Shown here in pieces: positions 16,170 to 24,892 of a stretch of 64,000 nucleotides of DNA; positions within the stretch are counted from its first letter, which is position 1; every line of letters starts with the position of its first letter. The position numbers and the translations under genes are program-made. Origin of the DNA: Teretinema sp964641135. GTDB taxonomy: Bacteria > Spirochaetota > Spirochaetia > Treponematales > Treponemataceae. The notes below the pieces were generated by a model, which did not search any database, was not told the origin of the DNA, and saw only the letters and a list, made by a program, of their open reading frames with translations. The stretch covers positions 1 through 64,000 of the forward strand of contig CAZXJV010000002.1 in NCBI GenBank assembly GCA_964641135.1, in the 5' to 3' direction.

Positions 16170-16532
16170 GTGAAGAAACTTGTACTTCTGTTGATTGTTG
16201 CGGTAGTTGTTCTGTCCGGTTGTATGTCAACCCTCACCACTACCGATGGTAAGCTGTCTTATGGTAAAGTTGGTGGCTAGGAAAAGGGTGAATTCACCGC
16301 TTCCGCTGGTTATATGTATCTGCTGCATCCCTCCATCATGTACATCGGCGAGGCAAAGCCCGCTCAGCTGGACCTGATCATGGCTCCCGAACTGGAAGCC
16401 CAGGGTGCTAACGCCGCTACCAACCTGACCATCAAAGATGGTTACACACTGGTTGACTACATTCTCAGCTCCATCGTTCCTCTTGTTATGTGGGGAACTG
16501 TTGAAGTAACCGGTACTGCTGTAAAGCAGTAA
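16170..16532 (+). pseudogene. small lipoprotein interrupted by an in-frame amber codon
   Basis: From GTG at 16170, with AGGAGG 6 nt upstream, a lipoprotein signal (KKLVLLLIVAVVVLSGC) leads into a frame that meets TAG at 16278-16280 after 36 codons. The same frame then stays open to TAA at 16532, and the downstream part (EKGEFTASAGYMYLLHPS...) looks like normal protein. The full product would be 120 residues. Its layout, with a short polar N-terminal part and a C-terminal segment around YILSSIVPLVMWGTVEV, is loosely like Bor-type lipoproteins. Lys or Gln to amber by one base change would explain it. Recoding cannot be excluded. Confidence 0.75.
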
Positions 16533-16584
16533 GCTGTTGCCGGCCTGAAAGCTCTGACCTTTTGTCGTGCCGGCAATGCTTTCC

Positions 16585-16624
16585 AGCTCTGCGGGGGAAT
16601 GAACCCTTGCAGGGCTTTTTTTTT
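16585..16624 (+). terminator. intrinsic terminator after the amber-containing lipoprotein
   Basis: AGCTCTGC and GCAGGGCT form an 8-bp stem with one G-U pair, extended by GGGG with CCC, and are followed by T9 (16616-16624). A second inverted repeat, TTGCCGGC/GCCGGCAA, lies just upstream. That this terminator is intact fits a recently expressed gene. Confidence 0.8.
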
Positions 16625-16650
16625 ACAAACGTGAAAAAACACGCCTCTTG

Positions 16651-16659
16651 TGTTAAAAT
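16651..16659 (+). promoter_or_regulatory. extended -10 promoter, leaderless layout
   Basis: TGTTAAAAT (TGn plus TAAAAT, 16654-16659) ends 6 nt before the ATG at 16666, and there is no ribosome-binding site. The transcript would start at or next to the initiation codon. Confidence 0.5.
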
Positions 16660-16665
16660 AAAGAC

Positions 16666-17277
16666 ATGTCTCAATCAAAAAAAACGCTTTCTGTAATACT
16701 TCATTTATTTGCAGTGCTGTTGGTATTGCTGTCGGTTGTGACGTGTACACCCCGAAATCAGACCCATAACGACCCCGAACCCGGCAAGACATCGCCGGCC
16801 CTTGAGTATTGCGGAGAAGAAGATCGTTCGCCGGATACACCAAATTTTTCCACTATAATTAAGGATGGTTATTCCCTGCAGGATGCCGGTGATGGCTGGG
16901 CTTATTATAACGCGGGTCTGCTTGATCATGTATACGTCAGCTGCATTGTACCCGAGCATCTTCCTGACGCCTCGAGCAGGGATCACTATCTGGCAATTAT
17001 GCGTGAAAGCGCGCTTCAGGCGGTACGGTCTGCATTTGTAAGCCGCGGGGTGATCCGGGATCCCCTCTTTGTGTTTTTTGAGCAGAATTCTGACGGATCG
17101 TTTGGCGGTTCTTTTATGTATGACCGCGGGTCGGGAACCAGTGAGGGCGGGCGTATCTGGCTTTCCCTGGAGTATCCCTGGTTTGCAACGATTATTCTGG
17201 CTACCGACAATGAGCCAGAAGCAGATACCCTTATTGCCGGCCTTGTTTCGGCTTTCCGGTTCCCGTCAGTTCCCTGA
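16666..17277 (+). CDS. lipoprotein of unknown function
   Basis: A 203-residue protein with a lipoprotein signal (LHLFAVLLVLLSVVTC). The mature part starts with a Pro/Asp/Glu-rich linker, then a compact domain containing KDGYSLQDAGDGWAYY and a final EPEADTLIAGLVSAFRF helix. I do not recognise the family. It has its own promoter; the next gene follows after 65 nt with its own ribosome-binding site. Confidence 0.72.
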   Translation: MSQSKKTLSVILHLFAVLLVLLSVVTCTPRNQTHNDPEPGKTSPALEYCGEEDRSPDTPNFSTIIKDGYSLQDAGDGWAYYNAGLLDHVYVSCIVPEHLPDASSRDHYLAIMRESALQAVRSAFVSRGVIRDPLFVFFEQNSDGSFGGSFMYDRGSGTSEGGRIWLSLEYPWFATIILATDNEPEADTLIAGLVSAFRFPSVP

Positions 17278-17342
17278 TCAGGAGTTGCACCAGCAGGTTT
17301 TTAAGCGCGGGCAGGAATACTGCCCCGTAAGGAGTATGATAT

Positions 17343-18884
17343 ATGAAATTGATTAAACGTTTTGTTCCGGGAGTCTGCGCTATCATGATGCTGGCAGCCG
17401 GATTGGGGGCGCAGACAATTACATCTGAGGCCGCTCTTGCCGAGATTGACACTGCGTGCCGGGATGTTGTTACCGAAATGGTGCGGGTTCTGCCTACATT
17501 GAGGATCGGTAATGAACCTCCCCGTTTTGTTATCAGTTCGTTTGATTTTGACGGACAAGCAACTGATCTGGGATCGCTGTGGGCTTTGAACATGAGGAGC
17601 TTTATTGCGGAATCCGGAACACGGAACTTTTCTGTCCTGGCCGATACAAATATGGCAGCAGCCCAATACAGTATCCGGGGCGAAATTCTGTTGGTTGGAA
17701 GCATTTTGCGTATTCAAACAAAGGTGGTGCGGATTTCCGATTCAACGGTAGCATGGAGTCGCAACAGGGACCTGAAGATGAACGATATTCTTTCCGGAAT
17801 GATCATTCCTGCTTCGGGTTCTTCTGTTCGCAGGGACTCATTGGAGCCGGACAGCAGAAGTGCGCCGGTACAGCTTGCTATCGGCGCGGATTCATTGCAG
17901 CGCACGATTCATGCGAATGATGAGGACTGGTTCAGTGTACGTGTGGATCGCAGGGCATTGCTTACGGTGGAGACAACCGGCGACATGGATACCTTTATGC
18001 ATTTGTTCATTGATACTCAAGCAGAACATGCGGCTTCAAATGACGATGGGGCTTCAGGCAGTAATGCCCGGATTATGTACGTCGCAGATCCTGGCCGTGT
18101 ATATCTTTTCAAGGTAACCGGGTATAGCGATTCAACCGGAGCATACGGAATTACAGCAAGGACAGAACCCTTTGAAGATTTCGGTGAACCCAATAACAAC
18201 CGGGACGAGGCTACATTGATACAGCTGGGTCAGGAAATTACAGCCCTGTTTGGTTCTGCAAGCGATGTTGACTGGTACAGCATGGTTGTACCGTCAAGCG
18301 GCGGTCTGCTGCAGGTGTTTACCGGCGGGGATCAGGATACCGTTATGGAACTGTATGATGCCCGGGGAAATTTGATAACAGAGGATGATGATTCCGGATC
18401 GGGCGGCAACGCGCGCATCCGGTTTAATGCCCAGGGAGGCATCTATTTTGTGCGTGTCGCTGACTATGACAATGCCATGGGACGGTATACCCTGACAGCC
18501 CGGCTTTTAAGCCGCGAAAACATGGACCGGTATGAGCCCGATGACACCATGGAAACAGCAAAACCGATAGAGGTGAATGCCGCTCCCCAGGAAAAAACTT
18601 TTTCCGATCCTGATGACGAAGACTGGGCCCGCTTTACAATCAGCACATCCGGCCGTTTTATAATTGAGTCCAAAGCGCTTTCGAACCGTTCGCTTGACAC
18701 GTATATTGAACTGTATGATGAAGATGGCGAATTATGGGACGAGGATGATGACGGAGGCTCAAACTACGATGCCCGCTTAACAGTCAATCTTGAGCCCGGC
18801 ACCTGGTATATTCGGGTTCGCCAGGTTGATGATGAAATAAGCGGTGACGGACGATACAGTCTGAGTGTGACCAGCCGGCGTTGA
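17343..18884 (+). CDS. exported protein with CsgG/LpoB-like N-domain and three PPC-like repeats
   Basis: A 513-residue protein with signal peptide (residues 1-22, cleaved near GLGA). Residues about 25-150 (RFVISSFDFDG, the FIAESGTRNFSVLAD segment, IRGEILLVGSILRIQTKVV) resemble the nucleotide-binding-like fold of CsgG/FlgO/LpoB proteins. Three tandem beta domains follow, each with the PPC pattern: an EPN/EPD-type start, DVDWYSM or DEDWARF, a TVMELYDARG-type strand, DDSGSGGNARI, and GIYFVRVADYDN-type strand. PPC domains usually sit at the C-terminus of secreted peptidases, but no peptidase domain is present. It starts 8 nt after TAAGGAG. Function unknown. Confidence 0.78.
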   Translation: MKLIKRFVPGVCAIMMLAAGLGAQTITSEAALAEIDTACRDVVTEMVRVLPTLRIGNEPPRFVISSFDFDGQATDLGSLWALNMRSFIAESGTRNFSVLADTNMAAAQYSIRGEILLVGSILRIQTKVVRISDSTVAWSRNRDLKMNDILSGMIIPASGSSVRRDSLEPDSRSAPVQLAIGADSLQRTIHANDEDWFSVRVDRRALLTVETTGDMDTFMHLFIDTQAEHAASNDDGASGSNARIMYVADPGRVYLFKVTGYSDSTGAYGITARTEPFEDFGEPNNNRDEATLIQLGQEITALFGSASDVDWYSMVVPSSGGLLQVFTGGDQDTVMELYDARGNLITEDDDSGSGGNARIRFNAQGGIYFVRVADYDNAMGRYTLTARLLSRENMDRYEPDDTMETAKPIEVNAAPQEKTFSDPDDEDWARFTISTSGRFIIESKALSNRSLDTYIELYDEDGELWDEDDDGGSNYDARLTVNLEPGTWYIRVRQVDDEISGDGRYSLSVTSRR

Positions 18885-18983
18885 AATGTTGATGCCACAG
18901 GGTTGATTACCCCGGGCAGCAATCAATTTCCCTTCCGGGAGCGGATCTTTTATTAGTGCCGTTTTTGTGATATCCTCACGAAT

Positions 18984-20720
18984 ATGGCTTATGAAGTAAC
19001 CGCCACCCGGCGCCGCCCCGGCCGTTTTGAGGACCTGGTCGGACAGGAATTTGTAGTCTCAACCTTGCAGAACGCAATCAAGGCCGGAAAAATCGCTCAT
19101 GCCTATCTTTTTTCCGGCCCGCGGGGCTGCGGTAAAACCAGCTCGGCCCGAATTATGGCCCGTGCGCTAAATTGCCTGTCCGGACCTGCCGCCACCCCTT
19201 GCGGGACCTGTGATGCCTGCCAGTCCATTGCCCGGGGTTCGTCTTTAGATGTTATAGAAATCGACGGCGCCAGTAATACCGGTGTCAATGATGTACGCCA
19301 GATCAAGGATGAGGTACAGTTTCCTCCAAATTCCTGCCGCTACAAGATTTATATAATTGATGAAGTGCACATGCTTTCCACAAGCGCCTTTAATGCCCTG
19401 TTGAAGACCATTGAGGAACCGCCGCCCTGGGTAATTTTTATTTTTGCCACAACCGAGCTCCATAAGGTTCCGGCAACGATTAAAAGTCGCTGTCAGCAGT
19501 TTAATTTTCGTCTTGTTCCTGTTGAAATACTGAAATCTGTCCTTGCTGACGCTGCTTCCGAAAGCAGCATATCCGCCGAAGAGGAAGCCCTGTACTGGAT
19601 CGCGCGCGAAGCAAACGGCAGTGTCCGCGATGCCTACACACTTTTTGACCAGGTTTCCGCTTTTTCCTCGGGTGAACTTACCTACGCGAAAATTCGCGAC
19701 AAGCTGGGTCTTGTCGGGCTGGACCGTCTGAACGAAATTGCCGAAGCCTGTGCCAGCGGTAATGCCCGCGGGGCTTTGGACAGTCTGGATGCGGTTCTGT
19801 CTTCCGGGGTTTCAATTGAACAGCTGGTTACCGACTTTGCAGCTTATTTCCGTTCGATTTTGCTTATTCAGAGCGGAATTGACAGTCCTGCCCTTTTAAA
19901 TCAGTCCGCTGAACGCTATTCGCAGACTGTTCGCGATTCCTGGAAGAATGAACAATTGGAGCGGGCGTTATCCATCTTTTTACAGCTGTACCGCGATATT
20001 CGTTACAGCCTTGAACCACGCTATGAACTGGAACTGGCCTTGTCCCGTCTTTCATGGTTGGGAGACTATGTTTCTAATGCAGAAATGCGCAGCGCCATCG
20101 AAGGCACCCGCGCCATCTTGACCGGGGTTAAAACGGGCGGTGCCGGCCCTTTTGACCGGGCGGATCCCGCCGGGGCGCCTGGCGCTCCTGCGGCGGTCCG
20201 CGAGAACCGGACCCCTGCCACAGCTGTTGCGGCTCAAACCGCACCTGATTCAAGTGCCCCGGCTGATCCCTTTGCCGCTTTGCGTTCACGATGGCAGGCG
20301 GCCGGGACTGCAAGTACTCCTTCCGTCCCGGTGAGCGAACCGGCTGAACACGCTGATCCGGACCCGGCACAGCAGGCTTCTGTCGTCGATTTTTCCGGTC
20401 TTAAAGAAGCTGCGGTGCGCTATTATCAGTCCCGGCAAAGCATGATTGCATCGGCATTAAGCCAATCCGATCACTGGCAGGAACAGGATGATTGCATCCG
20501 TTTGACGGTACAAAAGACTCTTTTACATACATTGCTGCAGCGTGAAAGCCGCGATATCTCCCTTGTGCTTGGCCAGATGCGCGGCGGCAGCCGGCGGATC
20601 GAGATTCTGCTGGAGGAGCCGGTCGCCGGCACTGACCAGCAGGAGTCTGATAGTCCGCCTCAAACAGTTGAGATACTGCAGCACCTGTTCAGAGGTGCTG
20701 TAACCGGGAGCAAAAAATGA
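18984..20720 (+). CDS. dnaX: DNA polymerase III subunit gamma/tau
   Basis: A 578-residue clamp-loader ATPase. Walker A is SGPRGCGKTS (about 44-53), the zinc module is CLSGPAATPCGTCDAC, Walker B is YIIDEVHMLS, and the sensor segment TTELHKVPATIKSRC contains the SRC motif. A Pro/Ala-rich linker (about 380-460) leads to a tau-specific C-terminal domain. A candidate extended -10 (TGATATCCT, 18968-18976) ends 7 nt before the ATG and there is no ribosome-binding site. It overlaps ybaB by 4 bp, in the conserved dnaX-ybaB-recR order. Confidence 0.96.
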   Translation: MAYEVTATRRRPGRFEDLVGQEFVVSTLQNAIKAGKIAHAYLFSGPRGCGKTSSARIMARALNCLSGPAATPCGTCDACQSIARGSSLDVIEIDGASNTGVNDVRQIKDEVQFPPNSCRYKIYIIDEVHMLSTSAFNALLKTIEEPPPWVIFIFATTELHKVPATIKSRCQQFNFRLVPVEILKSVLADAASESSISAEEEALYWIAREANGSVRDAYTLFDQVSAFSSGELTYAKIRDKLGLVGLDRLNEIAEACASGNARGALDSLDAVLSSGVSIEQLVTDFAAYFRSILLIQSGIDSPALLNQSAERYSQTVRDSWKNEQLERALSIFLQLYRDIRYSLEPRYELELALSRLSWLGDYVSNAEMRSAIEGTRAILTGVKTGGAGPFDRADPAGAPGAPAAVRENRTPATAVAAQTAPDSSAPADPFAALRSRWQAAGTASTPSVPVSEPAEHADPDPAQQASVVDFSGLKEAAVRYYQSRQSMIASALSQSDHWQEQDDCIRLTVQKTLLHTLLQRESRDISLVLGQMRGGSRRIEILLEEPVAGTDQQESDSPPQTVEILQHLFRGAVTGSKK

Positions 20721-21028
20721 TGAATCCGTTTGATATGTTGAAAAATGCCCAGGGACTGCAGGAGCAGCTGGAGCGTATGCAGGCAGAACTGGCTGCAGCC
20801 ACCGAAACCGGCAGTTCCGGTGGCGGTATAGTCCGTGTGACGGTAAATGGTCAGTTTGAGATGGTTGGTATTGAACTTGATCCTGTCGCGGTGGATCCAC
20901 GCGATATCCAGATGCTGCAGGATTTAATTATTGCTGCCCATGCGAATGCCTGTGAAAAAATCCGCGAACTGATTAAAACCCGCATGGGCCCTCTGGCTTC
21001 CGGGTTGAATATACCCGGATTGGGTTAA
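20717..21028 (+). CDS. ybaB: YbaB/EbfC family nucleoid-associated protein
   Basis: A 103-residue DNA-binding protein that forms dimeric tweezers. It opens MNPFDMLKNAQGLQEQLERM, has a Gly/Ser loop, then the strand segment GGIVRVTVNGQFEMVGIELD. In Borrelia the homologue EbfC regulates genes and organises the nucleoid. GGGAG precedes the ATG; an ATG one codon later is also possible. It sits between dnaX and recR, as in most bacteria. Confidence 0.95.
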   Translation: MMNPFDMLKNAQGLQEQLERMQAELAAATETGSSGGGIVRVTVNGQFEMVGIELDPVAVDPRDIQMLQDLIIAAHANACEKIRELIKTRMGPLASGLNIPGLG

Positions 21029-21038
21029 AACTATATCC

Positions 21039-21626
21039 ATGAATGCCCTTGATGCACTGATAGAAGGCCTTTCCCGTTTGCCCGGCGTTGGACGTAAAAG
21101 CGCAGCGCGGATGGCCCATTACCTGTTGACCGCGGACCAGACCCTGTGCCGGCGGCTGGCGCATGATTTATCTGTTCTGCATGAACGTATTCACCCCTGC
21201 CCTGTCTGCGGTGCGTGGACTGAAGATGAACTGTGCTCGCTGTGTTCCGATCCATTGCGCGACAGCCGTACACTCTGTGTTGTAGAGCAGCCCCAGGATG
21301 TACCAACAATAGCCGCAATCCGTGAATACCGCGGCAGGTTCCACGTTCTTGGCGGGGTGATTGCTCCCCTGGATGGAATCGGCCCGGAACAGCTGCGTCT
21401 GGCTGAACTGGTGCAGCGTATCCGGGATGAGGGTGTAGGCGAAGTGATAATTGCGACCAATCCTACTGTTGAAGGCGATACTACAGCCCTGTATATTCAA
21501 CGGATTCTTAAGGAACTTCCTGTTTCTGTTACCCGGCTTGCTTCAGGTTTGCCGGTCGGTGGTGATCTGGAATATGTGGACCGATTGACTCTTGAACGCA
21601 GTTTCCGCGGCCGCGGTGGGTTCTAA
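21039..21626 (+). CDS. recR: recombination mediator RecR
   Basis: A 195-residue protein of RecFOR gap repair. The N-terminal helix-hairpin-helix (LSRLPGVGRKSAARMA), the four-cysteine zinc finger (CPVCGAWTEDELCSLC), the Toprim domain starting TLCVVEQPQDV, and the terminal LERSFRGR segment are all present, and the length is standard. It lies 10 nt after ybaB. Confidence 0.96.
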   Translation: MNALDALIEGLSRLPGVGRKSAARMAHYLLTADQTLCRRLAHDLSVLHERIHPCPVCGAWTEDELCSLCSDPLRDSRTLCVVEQPQDVPTIAAIREYRGRFHVLGGVIAPLDGIGPEQLRLAELVQRIRDEGVGEVIIATNPTVEGDTTALYIQRILKELPVSVTRLASGLPVGGDLEYVDRLTLERSFRGRGGF

Positions 21627-21656
21627 AAAGCCTTTCAGATCCTCGAGACCGTCTCG

Positions 21657-23177
21657 TTATTCCGCCTGGCGCTGTAACGACAGCCAGTGTTCAATGATAG
21701 GCTCCAGAGACTCTATTTCATACCCCATTTCTTTCAGCTTTTTGCGTTCTGCACTGTTGGTCCAATCCTGCCAGGGATTGCTGTACTGGCGGTCAAGGTA
21801 ACTGTAAACAAGTTCTTCGGCCGAGTTCTGTCGTGTATCGAAGATGGATGTTTTACGGGTGGCCGCACGGGAAAGCACTGTGCGTATTGACGGCCGGATT
21901 CCCGAAAAAAATAGATCGCGGTACACAGTGTAGGTTTTTCCGGTCATCTGCCGGATCATGTCTGCAATTGAATTGGGCATTACCGGGCGCTGCATGGCGG
22001 GGGGCGCTTTTACCGCTCCTTCCGGCCGCTTGGGTACAGAAACAGTGCTGCGGGTTCCCGCTGCCCTGGTTCCGCTGTTCTTTTTGCCGGCCAGTGACGG
22101 TTGTGCAGATGAAGCTGAGTTTGTTTTTTTCTGCTCCGCTTTTTTCCTTACAGGTAGCAATGGTTTTGCTGTTATTTTGCGTTTTCTTCGTCTTGCCGGT
22201 GCCGCAAGTGCGGGGGCTGTTTCCGGTGCGGCAGGTGCCGGGCCTGAAGCTTTAAGTGCGGCCCAGCTTCGCTGCAGATACAGATCCCCCGAAATACTGT
22301 AATAGTAGCCGGTTACAACGGTTGCCAGTACTGCGTTCAGGATTTCTTCATCTTTCCAGTTATGCATGCGTCCGTTTTTGACCGCCTGGAAGATATCGCT
22401 ATGCCGGGTATGGTATTTTCTGCTGTACAGGAAGACGGTTTTCTCAAAGGTAAGGTCGGCTGCCTTGTTCCAGTATTTTAGGCAATAGGCGATTACCTGA
22501 TCTTCAATCCGGGTTACCGATGAAGGAATGAGTATGCGTTCAACATCCTGATCGCTGAATACAACCCTGGAAAGATCAAAGCCGGGCCGTGTCGCCTGCT
22601 GCCGTGAAGCCTGTCGGGCCCGTTCCTGTTTTTTTTGTTCATGCGTTTTTCTCAGATCCTGAACAGATTCGATTGTGTCGGTGACATACAGGCGTACCAG
22701 TTCTGCGGTACGTGTCATGGATGACTCCCGGTACCTCAGTAAAGAAGCATAGCGGGCATACCGTTCCGTAAAGGCAATGGCTGCATAGCGGTCAGGCGAT
22801 ATGATTTCCAGAAGGCCCTCTGCAAGTTTTATAACGGAGTATGCGTCTCGCATGTCGATCGTATCGATTTCTCTGGTTAACAGCTCAATTATACGTCGTG
22901 TACGGGCTATCAGGCGGTCGGCAAGCGCAACAAGGTTTTCTGCGAGCAGGAGGGAAAACCGGGGATCGCGCTGGCGATAGTAGCCTAAAAGCCGGGCTCG
23001 CATTGTATCATCGGGGTATTTGCGTCTCAGGCGGTTGTTGTAGATTGCAAGTGCATCGGCCTGTCTGCCCGACTGACGAAGATCAAAGTAGCGCTCAATA
23101 TCACTGTCGCTGTCCAGATGCAAGTCCGGGTATTCTTCTTTGAGTATCCGCTGCTGTATATCGTCAAGTAAGCGCAT
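21657..23177 (-). CDS. conserved protein of unknown function
   Basis: A 506-residue soluble protein. Residues 1-320 are predicted helical, with many Arg, Tyr and Leu residues and no recognised motif. A basic Pro/Ala/Lys-rich linker (about 330-410) follows, then a C-terminal domain (NSIADMIRQMTGKTYTVY...). AAGGA precedes the ATG. It is convergent with recR (30 nt apart) and sits downstream of flaB. The composition could suit a nucleic-acid-binding or scaffold protein, but no function should be assumed. Confidence 0.75.
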   Translation of the reverse strand: MRLLDDIQQRILKEEYPDLHLDSDSDIERYFDLRQSGRQADALAIYNNRLRRKYPDDTMRARLLGYYRQRDPRFSLLLAENLVALADRLIARTRRIIELLTREIDTIDMRDAYSVIKLAEGLLEIISPDRYAAIAFTERYARYASLLRYRESSMTRTAELVRLYVTDTIESVQDLRKTHEQKKQERARQASRQQATRPGFDLSRVVFSDQDVERILIPSSVTRIEDQVIAYCLKYWNKAADLTFEKTVFLYSRKYHTRHSDIFQAVKNGRMHNWKDEEILNAVLATVVTGYYYSISGDLYLQRSWAALKASGPAPAAPETAPALAAPARRRKRKITAKPLLPVRKKAEQKKTNSASSAQPSLAGKKNSGTRAAGTRSTVSVPKRPEGAVKAPPAMQRPVMPNSIADMIRQMTGKTYTVYRDLFFSGIRPSIRTVLSRAATRKTSIFDTRQNSAEELVYSYLDRQYSNPWQDWTNSAERKKLKEMGYEIESLEPIIEHWLSLQRQAE

Positions 23178-23221
23178 TTGTGTCCTTCGCGGCCTGCAGT
23201 GCCGTCTGGAAATGTTATAGC

Positions 23222-23263
23222 AAAAAAAAAGGTTAATTCCCAGCCTGTGGCCGGGAATTAACC
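23222..23263 (-). terminator. flaB terminator
   Basis: On the minus strand GGTTAATTCCC (23263-23253) pairs with GGGAATTAACC (23241-23231), a perfect 11-bp stem, followed by T9. Confidence 0.88.
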
Positions 23264-23288
23264 CACGTTCCGTCTGCTGGCGGCTGCC

Positions 23289-24149
23289 TTACCTGAGCAA
23301 GCTCAGGACGCCCTGGGTTGATTGATTGGCCTGGGCAAGCATGGCAGTGCCGGACTGGGAAAGAATCTGGTTCTTGGTAAAGTCGACCATTTCCTTAGCC
23401 ATGTCCGTGTCGCGGATGCGGGATTCAGCTGCCTGCAGGTTTTCTGCGGCAATGTGCAGTCCCTTGACGGTGAAATCAAGACGGTTCTGGTAGGCACCGA
23501 GATCGGCACGCTGCTTGTTTACCTTCTTGAGAGCCTCGTCGATAGTTCCGATTGCGCGGTTTGCACTGTCGGGTTCGCCGAGATTAAGAATCTCTTCGTT
23601 GCCGACGTTGCGTACACCAAGTGAAGCTGCGCTCATGGTGCCGATGTACACGCGCGCGCGCTGGTCCATGTTGGCGCCGATATGGAACCACATGGAGCCG
23701 GTTACTGTGTTTTCTCCGGTTTCCCGTGCAAAACGTCCGGTCAGCATATTCATGCCGTTGAACTGTGCCTGGCTGGCGATTCGGTCTACCTCCGCAACAA
23801 GCTGGGAGACTTCGACCTGAATCTGCATACGATCTTCAGACGAATAGATACCGTTTGAAGACTGTACGCTCAGCTCGCGCAGACGCTGGAGGATGTCGGT
23901 GGTATTCTGCAGGTAGCCCTCGGTTGCCTGGATGAACGAAATACCGTTCTGGGCGTTGGTGGCTGCCTGGTTAAGACCACGAATCTGGCTGCGCATCTTT
24001 TCAGATACCGCAAGTCCGGATGCGTCATCCCCGGCGCGGTTAATACGCATGCCGGATGAGAGTTTTTCCATGTTCTTTGTGGAAGCCAGGTTTGTTACAC
24101 CCAGTGTCCTCTGAGAGTTCATGGCGCTCAGGTTATGGTTGATGATCAT
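23289..24149 (-). CDS. flaB: periplasmic flagellar filament core protein FlaB
   Basis: A 286-residue flagellin, the spirochaete length, with conserved D0/D1 ends and almost no variable centre. The start MIINHNLSAMNSQRTLG and the segment MEKLSSGMRINRAGDDA are the N-terminal signature; RDTDMAKEMVDFTKNQILSQ and the terminal QGVLSLLR are the C-terminal signature. It forms the core of the periplasmic flagella. AAGGAG precedes the ATG. A hairpin (AACGGC/GCCGTT, 24174-24194) lies in the leader. It has its own terminator and is monocistronic. Confidence 0.97.
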   Translation of the reverse strand: MIINHNLSAMNSQRTLGVTNLASTKNMEKLSSGMRINRAGDDASGLAVSEKMRSQIRGLNQAATNAQNGISFIQATEGYLQNTTDILQRLRELSVQSSNGIYSSEDRMQIQVEVSQLVAEVDRIASQAQFNGMNMLTGRFARETGENTVTGSMWFHIGANMDQRARVYIGTMSAASLGVRNVGNEEILNLGEPDSANRAIGTIDEALKKVNKQRADLGAYQNRLDFTVKGLHIAAENLQAAESRIRDTDMAKEMVDFTKNQILSQSGTAMLAQANQSTQGVLSLLR

Positions 24150-24192
24150 ACTGCTACTCCTTTGGCGATTTCTAACGGCTTTCTTTAGGCCG

Positions 24193-24225
24193 TTTTCGGC
24201 ATCCCTGCCGATATGTCAAACTTTC
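24193..24225 (-). promoter_or_regulatory. weak sigma-28-like promoter candidate for flaB
   Basis: On the minus strand GAAAGTTT (24225-24218) resembles the TAAAGTTT box, and GCCGAAAA (24200-24193) resembles GCCGATAA. They are 17 nt apart, not the usual 11, so the assignment is weak. Confidence 0.3.
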
Positions 24226-24339
24226 CCGGATCCTCTGACGTAACCCGCGCAGAAGACGGAGCAGAGCCTGGTACCATACCGGTCCATGGGTCCGCATACA
24301 ATCAGTATCGGAGCAGCAAAAAAACTCTTGAGGGGAAAA

Positions 24340-24404
24340 TAACTTAAAAAAAAGGTATTTAGCAGGGTGAGGATAGGCTCAATTGCCTTTAGCATCACCC
24401 TGCA
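24340..24404 (-). terminator. terminator of the zinc-ribbon membrane protein gene
   Basis: On the minus strand GCAGGGTGA (24404-24396) pairs with TCACCCTGC (24371-24363), with an inner AGGC/GCCT pairing, and a T-rich stretch follows (CCTTTTTTTTT). It insulates flaB from the upstream gene. Confidence 0.65.
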
Positions 24405-24436
24405 GCAAGTAGCGGTATATACCGGATAGGGCTGAT

Positions 24437-24892
24437 TTACTTTTTATGCTTGGGTGTGCGGCAGACAGTGCAGCCCAGGATGTGAACATGACGTTTATGG
24501 TTTCCGCGTTCAAAGAAGCGGGCAATTAGGTAGCCTTCGGCCGGAATGTGTGCTTTGCAGACCGGGCAAACCCGCTTCAGTTTGTCGGTATTGTAGGGGT
24601 GGCAATGAGGGCAGCCGAAAATATGGCATATCCTGTCGCTTTGACCGGGATATAAAGCGGATTTTATTTGTTCCCCTGAGGCCAATACTGTACCGCATAC
24701 GGGACAAATGCCTGCTTCTCCCGGGCGTCCGCGCTGGCGGATGGGTGTTTTGGGCTGACGTTTTGAGGTTGAACTGAAAAGACCGTAGGCAAAAACCAGC
24801 AGAAAGATTCCGGCAAAGACCAAAATCAGTATATAAAAGGGACTTAGTATCATCTTCACAGTATGCACGTTTTTTGCTCTTGTCTCAATCAT
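24437..24892 (-). CDS. small membrane protein with paired zinc-ribbon motifs
   Basis: A 151-residue protein with one N-terminal membrane helix (FYILILVFAGIFLLVFAYGLF) and a C-terminal region with four Cys pairs: CPVCGT, GCPHCH, CPVCKA and GCTVCR, in two repeats that each contain His. This predicts two zinc ribbons facing the cytoplasm or periplasm. The ATG at 24892 has no ribosome-binding site; a second ATG at 24853 would remove 13 residues and keep the helix. It is divergent from rsmI with only 22 nt between starts. The family is not recognised by name. Confidence 0.72.
   Translation of the reverse strand: MIETRAKNVHTVKMILSPFYILILVFAGIFLLVFAYGLFSSTSKRQPKTPIRQRGRPGEAGICPVCGTVLASGEQIKSALYPGQSDRICHIFGCPHCHPYNTDKLKRVCPVCKAHIPAEGYLIARFFERGNHKRHVHILGCTVCRTPKHKK

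Noticed and set aside
21630..21660. Palindrome CGAGACCGTCTCG between recR and the convergent gene
   Set aside because: It has a one-base centre and no T run on either side, so it is not a convincing terminator; a chance palindrome is likely.
24291..24330. CCGATACT as a sigma-28 box upstream of flaB on the minus strand
   Set aside because: No -35-like TAAA box lies at the right distance, and the site is more than 150 nt from the start codon.
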